NCBI RefSeq assembly: GCF_900496995.4
Contig: NC_044005.1
Location: 29,058,363-29,122,362 of the forward strand
DNA length: 64,000 nucleotides
Direction: 5' to 3'
From: Aquila chrysaetos chrysaetos
Lineage: Eukaryota; Chordata; Aves; Accipitriformes; Accipitridae
The notes beneath the pieces were generated by a model, which had not been told where the DNA came from, searched no databases, and was given only the letters and a program-made list of their open reading frames with translations. Made by a program: the position numbers and the translations under genes. Positions 47,305 to 60,500 of this stretch are shown one piece after another (the stretch's first letter is position 1; every line of letters starts with the position of its first letter).

Positions 47305-50064
47305 TTGCCTTGCATGCAATCAGTTTAATCCCCTCTCTGAAACAGGAATCTGTTCACAGGAACATGGGCTGTACAACGGCCTGGAGAAACCTCAGTGGGC
47401 CTCTTGACTCCACGGCGAGTTCAAAACTTCTGGATTCTTACTTGAAAGGACTGTTGAAGGCTGCTGGATGATTTTTTTTTTTTTGACATGATACAAAACA
47501 GTGTGTCTTCTCTATGGCCATCAGCTCCTGTTCACCTCATTGCTATATGGGTTAATATTTTTTGCTTCTTTATTTTGATAAACAGCAAGTTTGCAAACAT
47601 TTGGGACAGGTTGGAAGGAAATAATCAGATTAGTGGCATTCATTTGAGGCTGGATCCTAGGAAATGCTGAATTTCTCAGTTCACTTTGACTCCTGAAAGC
47701 TGACAGTAGTCAGCGCATCACATGAGTAGACCATAAACCGTTATATTCCTCCAAGCCTTTTGATATAAATGTAGTACCTACTTACTCCAGGATTGTAAAG
47801 CTGCTTCAGTGAGTGCTTTGTCCCCATACTCTTTCTACTTGGAAATGAAATCACCCATGTTAAGCAACATGCATCTTATATATAGATATTATTTTAGGGG
47901 ACAGAATAAGCCAAAAAACTCCCTGAAGGATCTTCCAAAAAACTTTAAAAGACATTCACTTTGATGTTATATACCCAGTATTAACTGGATCAATTGCAAA
48001 GGTCTTAGCAAATTAGTTCCTTAGAAGGCATAGCCACAGTACAATGACAAAAATAATGAGAATATTACTGAGAAAATTGATTTTTTAAAATCGCAATTAT
48101 CCATCTGGGAATGCAAATAAGCAATCAGTAAATTTTGTCAAAATAGTTCATACTTGTAATACCAAAAATCTCACCTGAAGAAATTGCAGAACAAAAGTTA
48201 CTAGATGTTCTGCAAATGCTTTAGAAGAATGAGGATATTTGAAAGATTGTTGGCAAACAGTATATGACCAAAAATAGATGGAAAACAAATATGTTAAATA
48301 ACTTCTATTGAATTCTGTAGCAAATTCAGATTTGGTTTGGCCTGATAGATGTAAGTGCTAGCTTGAATTTTCTTTTTTATACCATTAAACTTTATGCAAC
48401 TGGAGCCAATATTGGTCCAGTGTTCGGGAGCATTTTGCTGTGGGGTTTTGAGTATCTTTCTTCTTGTGCGTAGGCAAGACCTTTTTGAGCTGAAGTCCAA
48501 AGAAAAACAATCTCATTTCATCAGTGCCAGGAAATGTAAAGTCCATGAAGAGCATTAAGTTCAGCTGGTGCAGGATCTATAAGGTCTATCACCAGCTCCA
48601 ATGGAGCTGACAAGTCTGATGAATAGAGTTTTAAGTGATCAGTCTTATTTATTCCTTATCATTATTGCAAACAAAAAAAGACCAAATGAAAAGAGAAATT
48701 CTAAATAAAAATGAGCAGATGGTACTTCAGGCCTTGTGTCTGGCATTAGTGTTATTATTAGCCAAAAGGAGATAGTTTGCTATTAGACAAAAATGCTTTC
48801 AGTTCCTATACAAAAATGCCTCACCCTTAGTGGAAAGACAGGTTGTCCTTTGAAATGTAGCACATTCCAGTAGGTTTGCTTTTTTTTTTCTGTATGTACT
48901 TCACATCTCAAATCTTCTTTGCTTAAGTGAAAATGGGACAAGACCTACACTAGACGCAGCAGCTTTAACAGTCAGTGTCCATGTCATTGTTCAAAACTGA
49001 CCTCCTTTTAAAAAGCAACATCATTTCACAAAATACTTTCCAAGGAGCAGGGTCTCAAAACTGTGTTTTCCATAGGGTGGCTTTTAAACCTTCCCAGATA
49101 CTGCCTCACCAGTGCCATTTCTCTGAACACAGACAAAGGTATAATTTTATTTATTTTTCTGACTTTCTTCCCTGATATTTAAAACTCCTCACAACTCTGA
49201 AAAATCTCTCTTCTCATTAAGACTCACTTGTGCAGATCAACCTTGGCCCCAAAGAGGAACAAAATCCCAAGCAAACGCTTGACCCTCTCCGCACCAGGGA
49301 CATTGCAGCGGGGCAAGCACCGAGTTTTGTTCTCTGCTGTTCTGCAGACATAAATCTTTTCTCCTATGATAAAATTATGCTGATAGATGTCAAGGTCCAT
49401 CTTCTAACACAACAAAACATAAATATTTTCCTGACAGCAGAAGGTAAAAACTGACCCTTCAGTAGCAGCTTACAGTAATATTCCTGTTTTGCTCAACATA
49501 ACTATTTTGTAGGGCATTCAGGGTACAGTTAGTTGTTTGTGGTAGTGTTAGCTTGTTTTAATTAAAAAAAAAACCCTCCCAGCTGCTAGTTAGTGTGCCA
49601 GATCTTAGCTAGGATGCTTTGAAAGATCTATGCATCAGTCCTTTGCAAAGGCAAAGGAGAAGAATTGGCTTAACCCTTGCTGAAGTGGTTTAAGCTGATC
49701 CATTTTACTGTGCATCACAACACCTATATATTCAATTACCGTTCTCCAACAAATGAGGCAATAACCAGCAACATAATTGAACATGCTAACGTAATTGTCT
49801 GAATATGCCCTGTGAATGCCAATGTACTGGTTCAATCAGCTGATGGCAGCGTCCTAATAAGAATTACCTTTATTCATTCATTATGTCTAGAGCTGCTAGT
49901 AAAGCAATTAGAATTCCATTACAGAGTCCACAGAACAAGTAGATTTAAAAAAATCTTCATTGTGATGATTAGAAATTTAACAGAGAATAAGTATTGTTGA
50001 TTCCAGAAGTCTTTTTTTTCCCCTCAGAGAACAAGCCTTAAGGTATTGGAGGTCACATTTTAGA
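47305..50064. other. No gene recognised
   Basis: AT-rich. The segment 48540-48620 has a faint resemblance to old palindromic amniote repeats (AGCTCCAATGGAGCT at about 48594). No exon or RNA gene recognised. Confidence 0.5.
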
Positions 50065-50165
50065 ACTAAAATATGGAGATAATGAGACTCGTCTCTTTTG
50101 TACAGCGCTTTAAAATCTCCTGATGAAAAGTGCTATATAAGACCTTGATATTATTATGATTAATG
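50065..50165 (+). mobile_element. L3/CR1-type retroposon 3' end
   Basis: Reads AAATATGGAGATAATGAGAC, then GTACAGCGCTTTAAAATCTC, then GATGAAAAGTGCTATATAAG, then TATTATTATGATT. This follows, block by block, an amniote consensus I remember ('aaaatggggataat ... gtaaagcgctttgagatc ... gatgaaaggcgctatataag ... tattattatta'). The terminal ATT repeats are the 3' tail, so the element is on the plus strand. It is a short 5'-truncated fossil, the reverse orientation of the relic at 30164-30420 but from a different part or family. Confidence 0.7.
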
Positions 50166-53100
50166 CTCATAATCACCATCTCGTCAGTACTTTTTCCCCT
50201 TCTGACCTTGTAGTTTCCATGTAGTAAAAGGCACTTACCTCACTGCTTGATCAAGCTCTTAAGACAGCTCAGGCAGCAGGTTTATGCCTCCTTTCCAGGA
50301 GGTGGATTCAAGAATCTACCTAGGTGGCTTGAAAAAAGGAATGGGATGCTCTGAGAAAAATAAAATAAAAAAAAATTATTTTTATTTATCCCAGAAAGTT
50401 TTTAATCTCCCCACCTCTCAGGCTTCTTTCTCCTTGGGTCACTGTCCCTTTAGGTAGGACATCCGTGGAAATCATCCAGAGTGATTTATTTGAGAGGGGA
50501 TGCATTAAGGATAGCGTTTTAGCAATGGGGAGACCTCTCGTTCAGCAACGCTCATTCCACTGCAGCAATTTCAGGCTTGTGGGCAAAGGCTGTGGAAATC
50601 TCTGTTGGATTTTGGCTGGTTGGCACAAGCAGGTGAGATGCATCCTCATCAGATACAGGATTTGGAAAGCACTGCAGAACAGAAATCGGAAATTAAGGAG
50701 TTGTGTAAATTACACTTTGATGCTTTTCTGTTCTTATCAGCAGTGGTGTTTCCCGCAGGCTACAGAACAGCAGCCTGGCAGACAGCAAGTGACTTTTACA
50801 GGAGCTGCATCCTTATGCAAGGCCTCAACTCTACTCCCCCAGCCTAAAGCAAAATGCACTCACTGAATAAAACCCTGGTATCGGTGAAGTTAATGACAAA
50901 ACCTCCTCTAGCAGTAGATAGATGATGTCATCTGTCCTCTGGCTATGCAAACAAGTATTCTGGAAAGCTTCATTAACAGGTAGAACATTGTCCAGGTTTT
51001 TAAAAAATGCACACATTTCAAAAGATGCACTGAAAAAATTAAGATTCCAGAGCAATGTCTCCCCAAGAGACTAAGTTCCATTTACCAGTTTAGGGCTCAT
51101 TCAGTGTAAATCCATTTATAATGAGCTTCATTCATATACTTTTCTGTAAAACTAAAAAAGGATTATTTTTTTTTAAACTGAAGATGTTTGAATGTGAGAT
51201 AAGAGTGGATATAAAGATTCTACTTATTTACCCACATACCTATAATTGAGCTGTTCCTAAATGAGAACATTAAAATATTCTTTTGAGTGAAGTGGGACAA
51301 ATTTCCTTCCCACTCAACACTATTTCAGAGTGGACACTGTGGTAGAATATTAAACTTACTGACTTTCAGCAAGTTTTAAAGATTTTATTTTATATTAAGA
51401 TTCACCAAATGTGGTGATGATGGACAAGCTGCTTCGATTTTCAGCTTATATAAATAGATATGACTTCATATCATATTCTACTGACATGTAACAATATTAA
51501 TATAGCTTTACACCAGTGTAGGACCCAGTCTTACAGGAAACGTGAAGAAATGGATATCCTGAAACAAAGAGACAAAGTAGGGACTGCTCCATAATTGCAG
51601 ATTAACCAAATATTATTTTATGAGCTTGCTCCATTTCTGTTGCAATGTTTGTTTCTGTGTTTCTAGGTACGGCTTCTCCTTACAAAACAGAACAGATCAG
51701 AATGTATTAAGAAAACACTTAGTGACATTGTAAATAGAATAGTTGAGCAAGGCCAATTTGATAAAAGCAGGTAAAGTTCATTTATTTTAACTTTCTGTTA
51801 GTTCATGCCTCGCTACAACAAGTAGCATGTATTTGCATTCTAGGTAATGTGACTGACTTGTGAATGCCAGTTCCCTGAGTTCAGACAGAAGAAGTTTATC
51901 ACATACTTAAAATGAGCCAAGGTCAGTATTTCCAGGCTAGAACTTGGCACTGTTCTAGCAGGCTCCCCACCCAGGGTATCGATGCACAGCTCGTGGTGTT
52001 GTATCCAAAACTCTGAGGCAAAACAATAAAAATAATCATTTAGAAACATGGAAGCAAAGGAAGGAATAACAGATAATCAGCAGAGAATTAAATATATTTT
52101 CTTCGTGTTGTAGTCAAAATTTTCCTTCTGAAACCTAAAATTAATTTCCTAAGTTAATGAAAGTCATGGTGTTCTTTGCATTAACAAACACATGACCTAC
52201 ACTTTTCACAAAACTGTAGCTAAGTATGAAGATTTAAAATAAATACAAATACCTCTGGAAAAACTTACTGAAATAAAATAGATCAAATTGTATTTAAAAG
52301 AGGAAAACCCCCTAGATTTAACTGAGACTTAAAGCAGGACTGATATTGCTAGAATATCGGTAAAAGTATTTATGTTTCTTGTCACTAAAATTCAAGACAA
52401 GTTGCCAGAAATACATACATAAAAATATTTAATGAAGTCTAACATAATTCTGGTTATACATATTTATGGCTGTTTTGACCAACATGTAGGATACTTAAAA
52501 GTACATAAACACAGCACCCAAGGAGTAGGTTATTTGTGCCTCAAATTTTCTCTTTTCATGACAATTTTCCAAAGTCAAGGTTCCTACAATAACCAGAAAA
52601 TCTAAATATTATGAAGAATGAGTAGGAAATCCACTTTGCTCTTTTTCCTCTAAAATTGCCTGTATACAAGCTGGGTTCAAACAGGTTATATACTAAACTG
52701 CAGAACAAACCCAGTTGTTTTTGTCTTCCCTTGCAGATAATGGAAGCTCATGGTTAGGGTCTCAGTGGGGATGGTGCTACCCAATGTGCGTGCAGCCATC
52801 CTTACTGCTGTTAGCAGTTGAAGCAGGGTTAACGTGGGTATTACCAGAAGAGATGTAGGGAAATGGGAGAAATTAGTTTGGTGGTACGAGTTTTGTTTCT
52901 GAAAGAGAAATATCCAAACTAAAAGAGGAACGAAAAGTCCTCTGACTAGCAGTAGTTACTTAACTATTGCTCGGGAAAGAGGCAAGGAGTTTATGGAAAA
53001 TTATAAATGAATAAATATATTCTCATTCTTCAAAATGCCTCATTCTTCAAAACAGTAAATATTTAAACATATGTACAGGACATTGTAGAGGAACTGTCAA

Positions 53101-53956
53101 TAGTGCCATCAGAGCTTGGTCTTTGGAAAATTTTAGCATCTGACACTTTTCATAAGCCCAAAATTCACATTAAAATATTTGCCTTTTCTTGGCAGTCACA
53201 AGCAGGTGATCAACCCTTTTCAGTGCCATATCAGCCTTTCTCCACGCAAACTCAGATGTCTCTCCTAAATAACCTTGGCTTATATTATTTTTACATTTCT
53301 TTGTACATTTTTCTCATTGCTTTGCTGAATTAGTTGTGTTTATTTTTACCTCGCTCTGCCAGCTGCACAGATACCACTAGCTGTGAGACAAAAACCTTCA
53401 CAGCTGGAAACAACCTAAAATAGGCACTGGGATGATGCCACAGATACACAGCATCAATTAGCAGCGGGAGCAGCTGTTGCGGCAAGCAAAGACCTTCCTG
53501 TGTTTGGTTTGCTCCCTTGTCATTTAGCATCAGATGACACCACTCCTCATCAGGAGGCAGTCATTGCACGCGTGCTGCACGACAGTTGTTCCAGCACAGA
53601 GGGCCAGAATAAGTCTTTGGAGCCACTTACGTGCGGCATAGGCTCTATTTTGAGGCTGGTAAGTAGTGCACAGGGACTTTTCGCTGGCCTTAATGCCTGA
53701 AAGCATCTTCCCTTGTGGGGAGCAAAGCACAGTGAGCACTTAGTCACCGAGTAGCTGCCCTATTTTTAGGTGGCCCAGATTTATGGGAGTTCTCCGTCAT
53801 CTCAGTGACAGTGTCCCAAGGACAATGCATGCCACAGAGGCCTCAAAAGCCACTGATGATGCTATGGGACTCTAAGGGGGTGTTATCCGCACACGCTCAT
53901 CTTTCAGACTGTAGTGATGATGGTAGCTCAGGCTTCTGCTACTTGTCCATGCTTTC
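50166..53956. other. No gene defended
   Basis: The frame 50465-50866 (plus, 133 codons) overlaps another plus frame at 50605-50847 (80 codons). A strong donor-like sequence, AGCAG|GTGAGA, falls at about 50632. Neither translation resembles a known family, so I do not call an exon. The segment 51505-51535 has a 'tttacaccagtgtaggaccc' phrase typical of old amniote repeats. The rest is AT-rich. Confidence 0.45.
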
Positions 53957-54090
53957 AGGGGGAGAAAGAAAGAGGGCAGGGGCGAGAGGATGAGAAAGAG
54001 AGAGGAAGAAAGTAAAAGAGAAAGAGAAAATGAGGGAGCAAGATAGAGGGAGGGAAAGGAGAGACAGAAAAGAGAAACAAAAAACAAACG
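53957..54090. repeat. Polypurine (GA-rich) tract, ~134 bp
   Basis: Nearly all A/G on the plus strand with about ten pyrimidine interruptions: GAGAAAGAAAGAGGG, then GAAAGAGAGAGGAAG, and so on, ending in an A/C-rich tail. The long minus frames over it (53872-54087 and 53955-54191; Ser/Leu/Phe-rich) are artefacts of the CT strand. Such tracts can form triplex (H-) DNA; this is known of the class, not shown here. Confidence 0.9.
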
Positions 54091-54402
54091 GACACATTAA
54101 ACAGAGGTTGTAAATTATGGGCCAGATAATAAGCCTGTTTCAATAAATTAGTGTTGTTAAACCAAATACAATTAGCCTCCCAGTACTGCATGCGTATGCA
54201 GGTTCATATCCTAAGGACGTTGTTCCATCAGGAATCCAAGATACCGTCACGCATCAATCTATAATAATCCTGCTGCGGATCATGAACAGAATTACTTGAA
54301 ATATCTTAACTTCCCTGGCAAGTCTTTCTAAATGAGAAAACATATAGAAGTACTGTGTACAAGGCATTTGGAGGGAACCATGAAATGAAATGCAATGAAA
54401 TA

Positions 54403-54421
54403 AGCTTGTCTAAGACAAGCT
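54403..54421. repeat. Perfect short palindrome (8-bp stem, 3-nt loop)
   Basis: AGCTTGTC, TAA, GACAAGCT. Perfect hairpin potential, but short enough to arise by chance in 64 kb. Confidence 0.7.
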
Positions 54422-54880
54422 GCAGCTTGGAAACATATAGAGATTTCAGTGCCATCTAGGAAGAATACCTTATATGTGGGATTTTGGTGGACAAGTAAAT
54501 GAGGCACATCACATTAATTCCATCAAACTCTGCTGCTTCCCATTTATCAATATATGCAAAATTAAGCATAAAAACTAGTACAAAATTCCAGTAGGTCTTT
54601 AAGAAATACAAACAGAGCATAGAAAAAATAAGGCAACATTCAGCCATATTTTTGTGTATACTTTGAAATAGCATCATCACAAAATACAACACTGTTGTGA
54701 GATAAGTAAGTTCTTTATCTTTGAGTTGTTGCATTTAATTCTAAACACAGCCAATTGTACTAAGTTCAGCCTCAAATTAATTGAGGTTTAATAGTTTTAG
54801 GTCATTCCTTAAGGGAAATCAGCAATGAAGACACAAGTCCCTCAGAGTTGAATCACCAGGGAAATATAGTGAGCCATTTA

Positions 54881-54900
54881 ATCTCAGATCACTCTGAGAT
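54881..54900. repeat. Perfect short palindrome (8-bp stem, 4-nt loop)
   Basis: ATCTCAGA, TCAC, TCTGAGAT. As above, no T-run or structured context suggests a terminator or RNA gene. Confidence 0.7.
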
Positions 54901-56947
54901 CGTTCCCCAAGAGAACCAATCATCTCGATATTACTCTCTCAAATAACAAGATTTTTTCTATATTATCTTTTTTTCCCTTAGAAAGTATTCCTGCAAGCTC
55001 CAGTAAATGCCCATGCCAGACCAGAAGTGCGTTTTCCATTCCTAACTGTTTCGTTTCTCCTGTGTTTTAAAGCCCCAGTGAAAAAGTTAATTACCACACC
55101 ATAACTGTTTCACAGACCATCATTTGGGTAGTTTCAAAAATGCTCAAAGAGAAGACAGAACAAAGCCTAAAATGGCAGAATTTCTCCCTTAACTTCCTAA
55201 GAGCAGTACATGAAACTCAGCCATAATTTGCATCTGTTCTCAGTGCTTAAACCTTCAAGATATCTGTAAAAAAGTGTTCTAGATATTCAGAGCTGTGCTA
55301 CTTCTTATACGTAAAGGTACCGTGTCTTTGCTGAACCACCTGCGTACTGGTTTTCCTGCCTAAGGCTGCCTGAGATGTTTGAGCCGCTTTCCTTGCAGAG
55401 CCCAGGGTGCTGGGTCTGCTCGGTCCCCCACCGCCTCCCTTGCCAACAGTGGAGGCAATGTCTTTCTCCTCCCCGTTCCTGGGCATTGCTCCCAGCTCTA
55501 GGCTGCTCAATGAACAGCAGGCACCCTCCTCTCATTTTAGAGGAAAAGAGTGATGTGACCTCCTCAGATCAGGATGGGGCTTCAGTGGAGCAGCCTGTCC
55601 AGCTAATGCAAGGGGGTATGTATGTCAAATGCAAAGCTTTATGTGCTGTATGTGCAGTCCAACTAATCCTGACAGGGGTCCTTGCCTCTAGCATCTTTGC
55701 TGGCTTGAGTTACAGTCTTTGAATACACTGTATGCAGCTTCTGAGGTGCATACTGATTTTAGTACATTTTAATACAAATTTACCCTTAGAACTAGTGTTG
55801 GTCATGCCTACATAAGTATTTCTACTTTAATTCTAGTATCTAAGGACATTTCCTCCACTGTTTTAATCATCACATTTCAACTGAGCTAAAGAGCTGGATT
55901 ATTAAATGAAAGATGTTTCACTCACCGCAAGTTATTGGTACAAATCCAGCTGGTTTCAGTACTACAATAGAAAAAGACTACCCGGTAAAAGCTATTGTAT
56001 ACCTTGTGAAGAGGAAGGTAATGTGCAAGCATCCACACCACAAAACCTCTCCACAGCTGGAATCAGACTGCAGCCCTGTGACAGTCTCAGATGAAAACCA
56101 AATGACTGAAGAACATCGGAGACCAAATCAATCTTTTATCCACCACAGCTGATCATGTTTGGGCTGTGAAGAACACGTGTGAGTACGGAAGGGCAGGAGC
56201 ACCGCTAACATCCCTGTCTACACTGCGCATGGCCAGTGAATGAACTTAGGGCCTCTGTTCCCTGGGCTGTCAGCGCAGGGCCTTTCACAAACACTAAATC
56301 CACATAGAAGTGCTGTAAAGTTTTATTAGGGAAAAAAACACCCTTTAAACAGTTGGGTCAGTTCTCTGCTGAAGGGAACCTTTCTGCTTGAACAGTCAAA
56401 AGTACTCGGGCCAAGGCACAAGTACATTGGGAGATTTTAGCAGAAACTGGCACAGAGCTAAACAGTAATTTCCCCATGCCAAGTATCACTAACTCCTCAC
56501 TTTGATTATAAATCAGGTGTGCCCGTGTATTTTCAAAACTAAAAACAACGGTCACTGAGTTATGCCTGAGTTCATGCTTCACTCTCACACAGTCCAAACT
56601 AAGCCAAGACATTATATAGAACCATATATTAGAGTGAGACTGCTCTCAAGAGCTTAGCAAATTAAACTAAACAATGTTACATTGCTCCAAATGCTCTCAG
56701 CATGGTTCTTTTCTTTTTTTCCAGAGAAATAACATGGGATTTTAACTATTATAGCTGGAGACAAAATGAAAAAGCCAGCACTTACTCTTTTCTTTTCCGC
56801 ATATTCTATTACCACAGAACAGATAATGCAGCAGTAAAATGCCATAAAAAACATTTCTAAAGACACATAAGGGCCTCTGGAGCCTTGGCCCATTGGGCTT
56901 TTATGGATAATTTCACAAATGTATTCAGTGCCTAAACTTATACTAAG
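54901..56947. other. No gene recognised
   Basis: A GC-richer stretch at 55320-55680 gives a 115-codon plus frame (55375-55722) with a hydrophobic C-terminal 30 residues (LCAVCAVQLILTGVLASSIF), overlapped by minus frames 55298-55510 and 55305-55535. The hydrophobic end could mimic a membrane segment but nothing else supports a gene. Confidence 0.45.
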
Positions 56948-56974
56948 GCAGATAGATAGACAGACAGGCAGATA
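56948..56974. repeat. GATA/CAGA microsatellite
   Basis: GATAGATAGACAGACAGGCAGATA: short mixed tetranucleotide repeat. The 155-codon minus frame 56654-57121 runs through it, translating the repeat as a Leu/Cys/Ser run, and is not considered coding. Confidence 0.8.
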
Positions 56975-57169
56975 ACGGTATTGAAGAGCCCAAGAGCCTA
57001 ATTCTAACTTATTTCTGCTGAAAATCCCTATGTGTCCCGGATAAATAGTACCAAAATACAGTGAATTTCCCATGCACCTTTGACAAATCAAAATAAAGCA
57101 CTTACGTGTACTTTCATGCACTATGTATCTTTAAAAAAAAGTCGCCTTCGTGAATTAGATTCAAGAGGA

Positions 57170-57500
57170 GAATGCAGGCATCTTAATACCACTTTAGGCA
57201 CCCAAATCAAGAATTCAGATCCTCAAAACTTCCTCAAGTTTCCACAAGAGAAATCTTCTAGGAGACTAAGTTTCTGCATGAGGAATGAACAGAAGTGCTT
57301 GAGTCCTGAAAGTGCTCGGCAATTTGGTGCCCATCCCGCACCTAAACCCACCGACGTTCCCAGACAAGGCTCTCTGCCACCTGCCTTATCTTCAAGAGCT
57401 GATGTTTCCTCGAGGATGTCTAACCTTGGACAAATCACATCCAGGAGGAGAAGCCTTCCATTCCTTCATTCCAGCCCTTCTCATCCCAGTCATTAGTAGC
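57170..57500. repeat. Probable ancient amniote retroposon debris
   Basis: Contains TTTAGGCACCCAAATCAAG and GATCCTCAAAACTTCCTCA, phrases typical of an old turtle/bird repeat ('tttaggcacctaaat ... ggatcc'), then CTAACCTTGGACAAATCACA, which resembles the MIR/L3 'gaccttgggcaaatcac' core, and later an ATTAGTAGCATTAGTAGTATC run. Highly diverged; extent and family uncertain. The 138-codon plus frame 57080-57496 covers this debris and is not called as a gene. Confidence 0.35.
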
Positions 57501-60500
57501 ATTAGTAGTATCATAAGTGTTTCCTTGGGATGCATGATCAAATCCCCTTTAAATTTCTGTTCTCCATGTGAGCATCTTAACCATCAAACTGCATCAAGCT
57601 GTCCTGTTCTGTAGAAGCACGTCAGATGCATGCCTCATCCTTCATACGCAATTATGGGTTTACAGGGTTACAGAGAAGAAACTCACGCTCTTTCTCTCCA
57701 AGCTGACTTTGGAGAGGTGAAAGAAGCAATTGGGTAAGCGGCAAGGCATGATACCCACCTGACAGTATGAGATATGTAGTCATGTCCCTAATACTCCTTA
57801 GTATTTCTTCCCATGGGTAATTTGGGTAGTTCTCCACTGTGCTCCCTACATTCTCCATCCACTTAGAGAATGTGGGATCGTAGATGGGAATTCACTGTGT
57901 GGCAAGACACCTGGAAGTTGGATACTGCCTTGCAAAGCCTCCTTTGTCAACCTAAGCCCAACTGTTTAAAGTTTAACACTCTAGGTTTTGAGCACCTAAT
58001 AGCCATTTATTTAATTTTCAGTTAACTCAATTAATCTGGTTTATCACTTTCAATAAATAGGACTCACATGTCCACATACCTTTAGAGACTGAGGCCTCAG
58101 CTGGTTTTGAAGCTGTGGTTTAGGTTCCTGCATCATTAAGAAACCTTAGGAAATTTTATCAAATATGACATTCCTTGATATTTGCAAAAGACTAAAATAG
58201 CTAGAGATAAAAAAACACTAGTCTTTGTTAAACTATTGTAAGATCTCACTCTGTTCCTACACCAAAAACTGTGAAATAGATTATGTAGTGTAAGAACAAA
58301 ATATAATTGGATGAAGTGAGACTAAAAAATTGCAGGTTTATGTTCCCCCTAATATTAATTCTCTGCCAAAGCACTTCATTAAATCTCAGTTACAGGTCAG
58401 AGTTGCACCATGAAATAGTAGGATATGTTAAATAATTATGTACTAAGCGTGGGTCTATATTGCCTCACTTCACTTTGTGAAAAAGGTAAATGTGATTTTG
58501 TGAGGCAAAAATTCCATATCCACCAGACATTTATAGATCAGCAGAAGGAAATGCATTTGGTTGCAGGATCCCCTGGTGTTCTTCCTCCATAAAGTGTTTT
58601 CTCAGGTTACCTATGAAATCAGTGAAGCAGTGGCACAGCTGTTACTAAAACATCCAGCTAAAAATTTTAAAACGAAGAAAAATGTACACCTTGTTTCTTC
58701 ACAGCCTAGATGAAAAAACATTTGATAATTCTTTTGTGTTTTCAGTAACTTGACTGGGAAAAAAACTCAGCTGAGCAGTCTAAGGTAATAAGGAAGCAGG
58801 GAATATCTGTGTCTGTAAGGCCAAGTGCAATCCTTAATTCTTCCCTAATGCATTGGGAAGAGTTAGTGGCGATGAAGGGCAGTCATACCGTGCAATAGCC
58901 TCCTTTAGTTTGTACGTCTAAGATATTGGGCCTGAATCTGTGCCCTCAGTAAAACAAAGGATCCCAGATCAGTGGCATTTTTGGTTTCCACTCTGGCCAG
59001 TTTGAGTTGGCTTTGAGTTCCTCCTGCCTTTGCTAAGACAGGGCGTGTTCTTCCACAGCAGCTAGAGCAAGAACTGATTTTTTTTTTAAGTGAAAGGGTT
59101 TTTTTTGATTAAACAGTTATAAAGTTCTAGCTGCACTATCATCTAGAATTTATAAAAATGTTTTCTCTGATTTGTTTTAATAAAGTAAAAATGGTTGCAT
59201 AATTTAGAGATGGTTTTATTCAGCCTTTCTGCTATTGAACATTTAGACTGGATAATTGGCTACCTTCTACATGCATAGTCGTAAATGAAGCTTAAAAGGT
59301 GGTCCTTTACACTGAGCATAATTTGGAGGAAAAAGCATCCTAGACAGATGTCTACTCCATGGTTTATAAGAGTATGTGATACCATCCGCACTTTTCACAG
59401 CTAAACCCTTGAAAACTAGGAGATTGACAAAGGGACCCAAACGTGAAGAGCATTCATTAAAAGATGTAAATAGCCAAGATCCGTGCTGTTTTGTTTCAAT
59501 CTTCTTTATCCTGTTGAAAACAGGAAAGCCTCCTGTCATGCAGGCTCAGGGATTTTCAGGGCCCAATAAAGGTTAGTGACATTTTCAATTCATGTTTGTT
59601 TTCATTCTTCTAATCATGAACCCTGTGTCAGCCTGAGAAACCAGCTGAGCTTAATCCATAACCTTTTACAAGTGAAACATTAACTCACAGCATGTTCTGT
59701 TGTCTTTTTAAAGCAATACAAAAGCAAAGGGAGAAAAAAAAGGAGCCACAATATACATGATAAAACATAGCAGCAGCCAAATGTGAAAGTTACTTGAAAG
59801 CAGTTACAGTTGTGGACAATAACATATTTTTTAGGTCATTAAATCCATCATGTTCAGATGTCATAACTGCTGTTTATTTCACAAGTGTATTCAGGACAGA
59901 AGGCTAAAGGCAAAAATGTAGAAAGACCCAAGTAAAGATTATCCAGAATTTTATCCTACATTTTCATAAATATTCCGACACCTTTCCATACCATCATTTT
60001 TGATTGATAACTATGGAGAAAATATCCAACTAGTTTCTCCTCTTTCCTTCTGCAGATTAACTAGTCCCACTGGTGTTCCCCTGCAAGTTGCATGCAGTTA
60101 TGTGGACAATGCTTTAGGTTTTTATGGCAATACAGTGCAACAGGCTGGATTTTATACAAGGTAGACTACTGGCCGCATATGGCAACCCTCCTGCCCCACT
60201 GAGCGTGGGGAATGACACACACTGAGCAAACCTGGAGGGAAGAACAGCTCTGACTACAAAGCACACAGAGCCAAGGAAGGATAATTATTTCTCCAGCCTG
60301 TAAAAACCATTATGGAGAAATCCTGACCTCCCATCTCTCTGCTGGATAACAAATACAATCACACGTGTATTAAGGAGGTTCTCAAGTTACAAACTTTTAT
60401 TACCCAGAACAAGAAACCGTGTTAATTCTTAGAGAAAAATAAAGAAACAGCAACCAGAAGCTATCTGAAAACAAAACATAAGACATAAATTAAAGGGTAT

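Noticed and set aside
54403..54900. Transcription terminators or microRNA hairpins at the two perfect palindromes
   Set aside because: 8-bp stems with 3-4 nt loops are too short for a pre-miRNA, and there is no context for a terminator.
55375..55722. Small membrane protein (hydrophobic C-terminus)
   Set aside because: One hydrophobic stretch alone is weak evidence; frames on the other strand overlap and no homolog is recognised.
56654..57121. 155-codon minus-strand frame
   Set aside because: Runs through a GATA/CAGA microsatellite and has no recognisable domain.
57080..57496. 138-codon plus-strand frame
   Set aside because: Lies over probable ancient retroposon debris; the translation is Ser/Arg-rich and unfamiliar.
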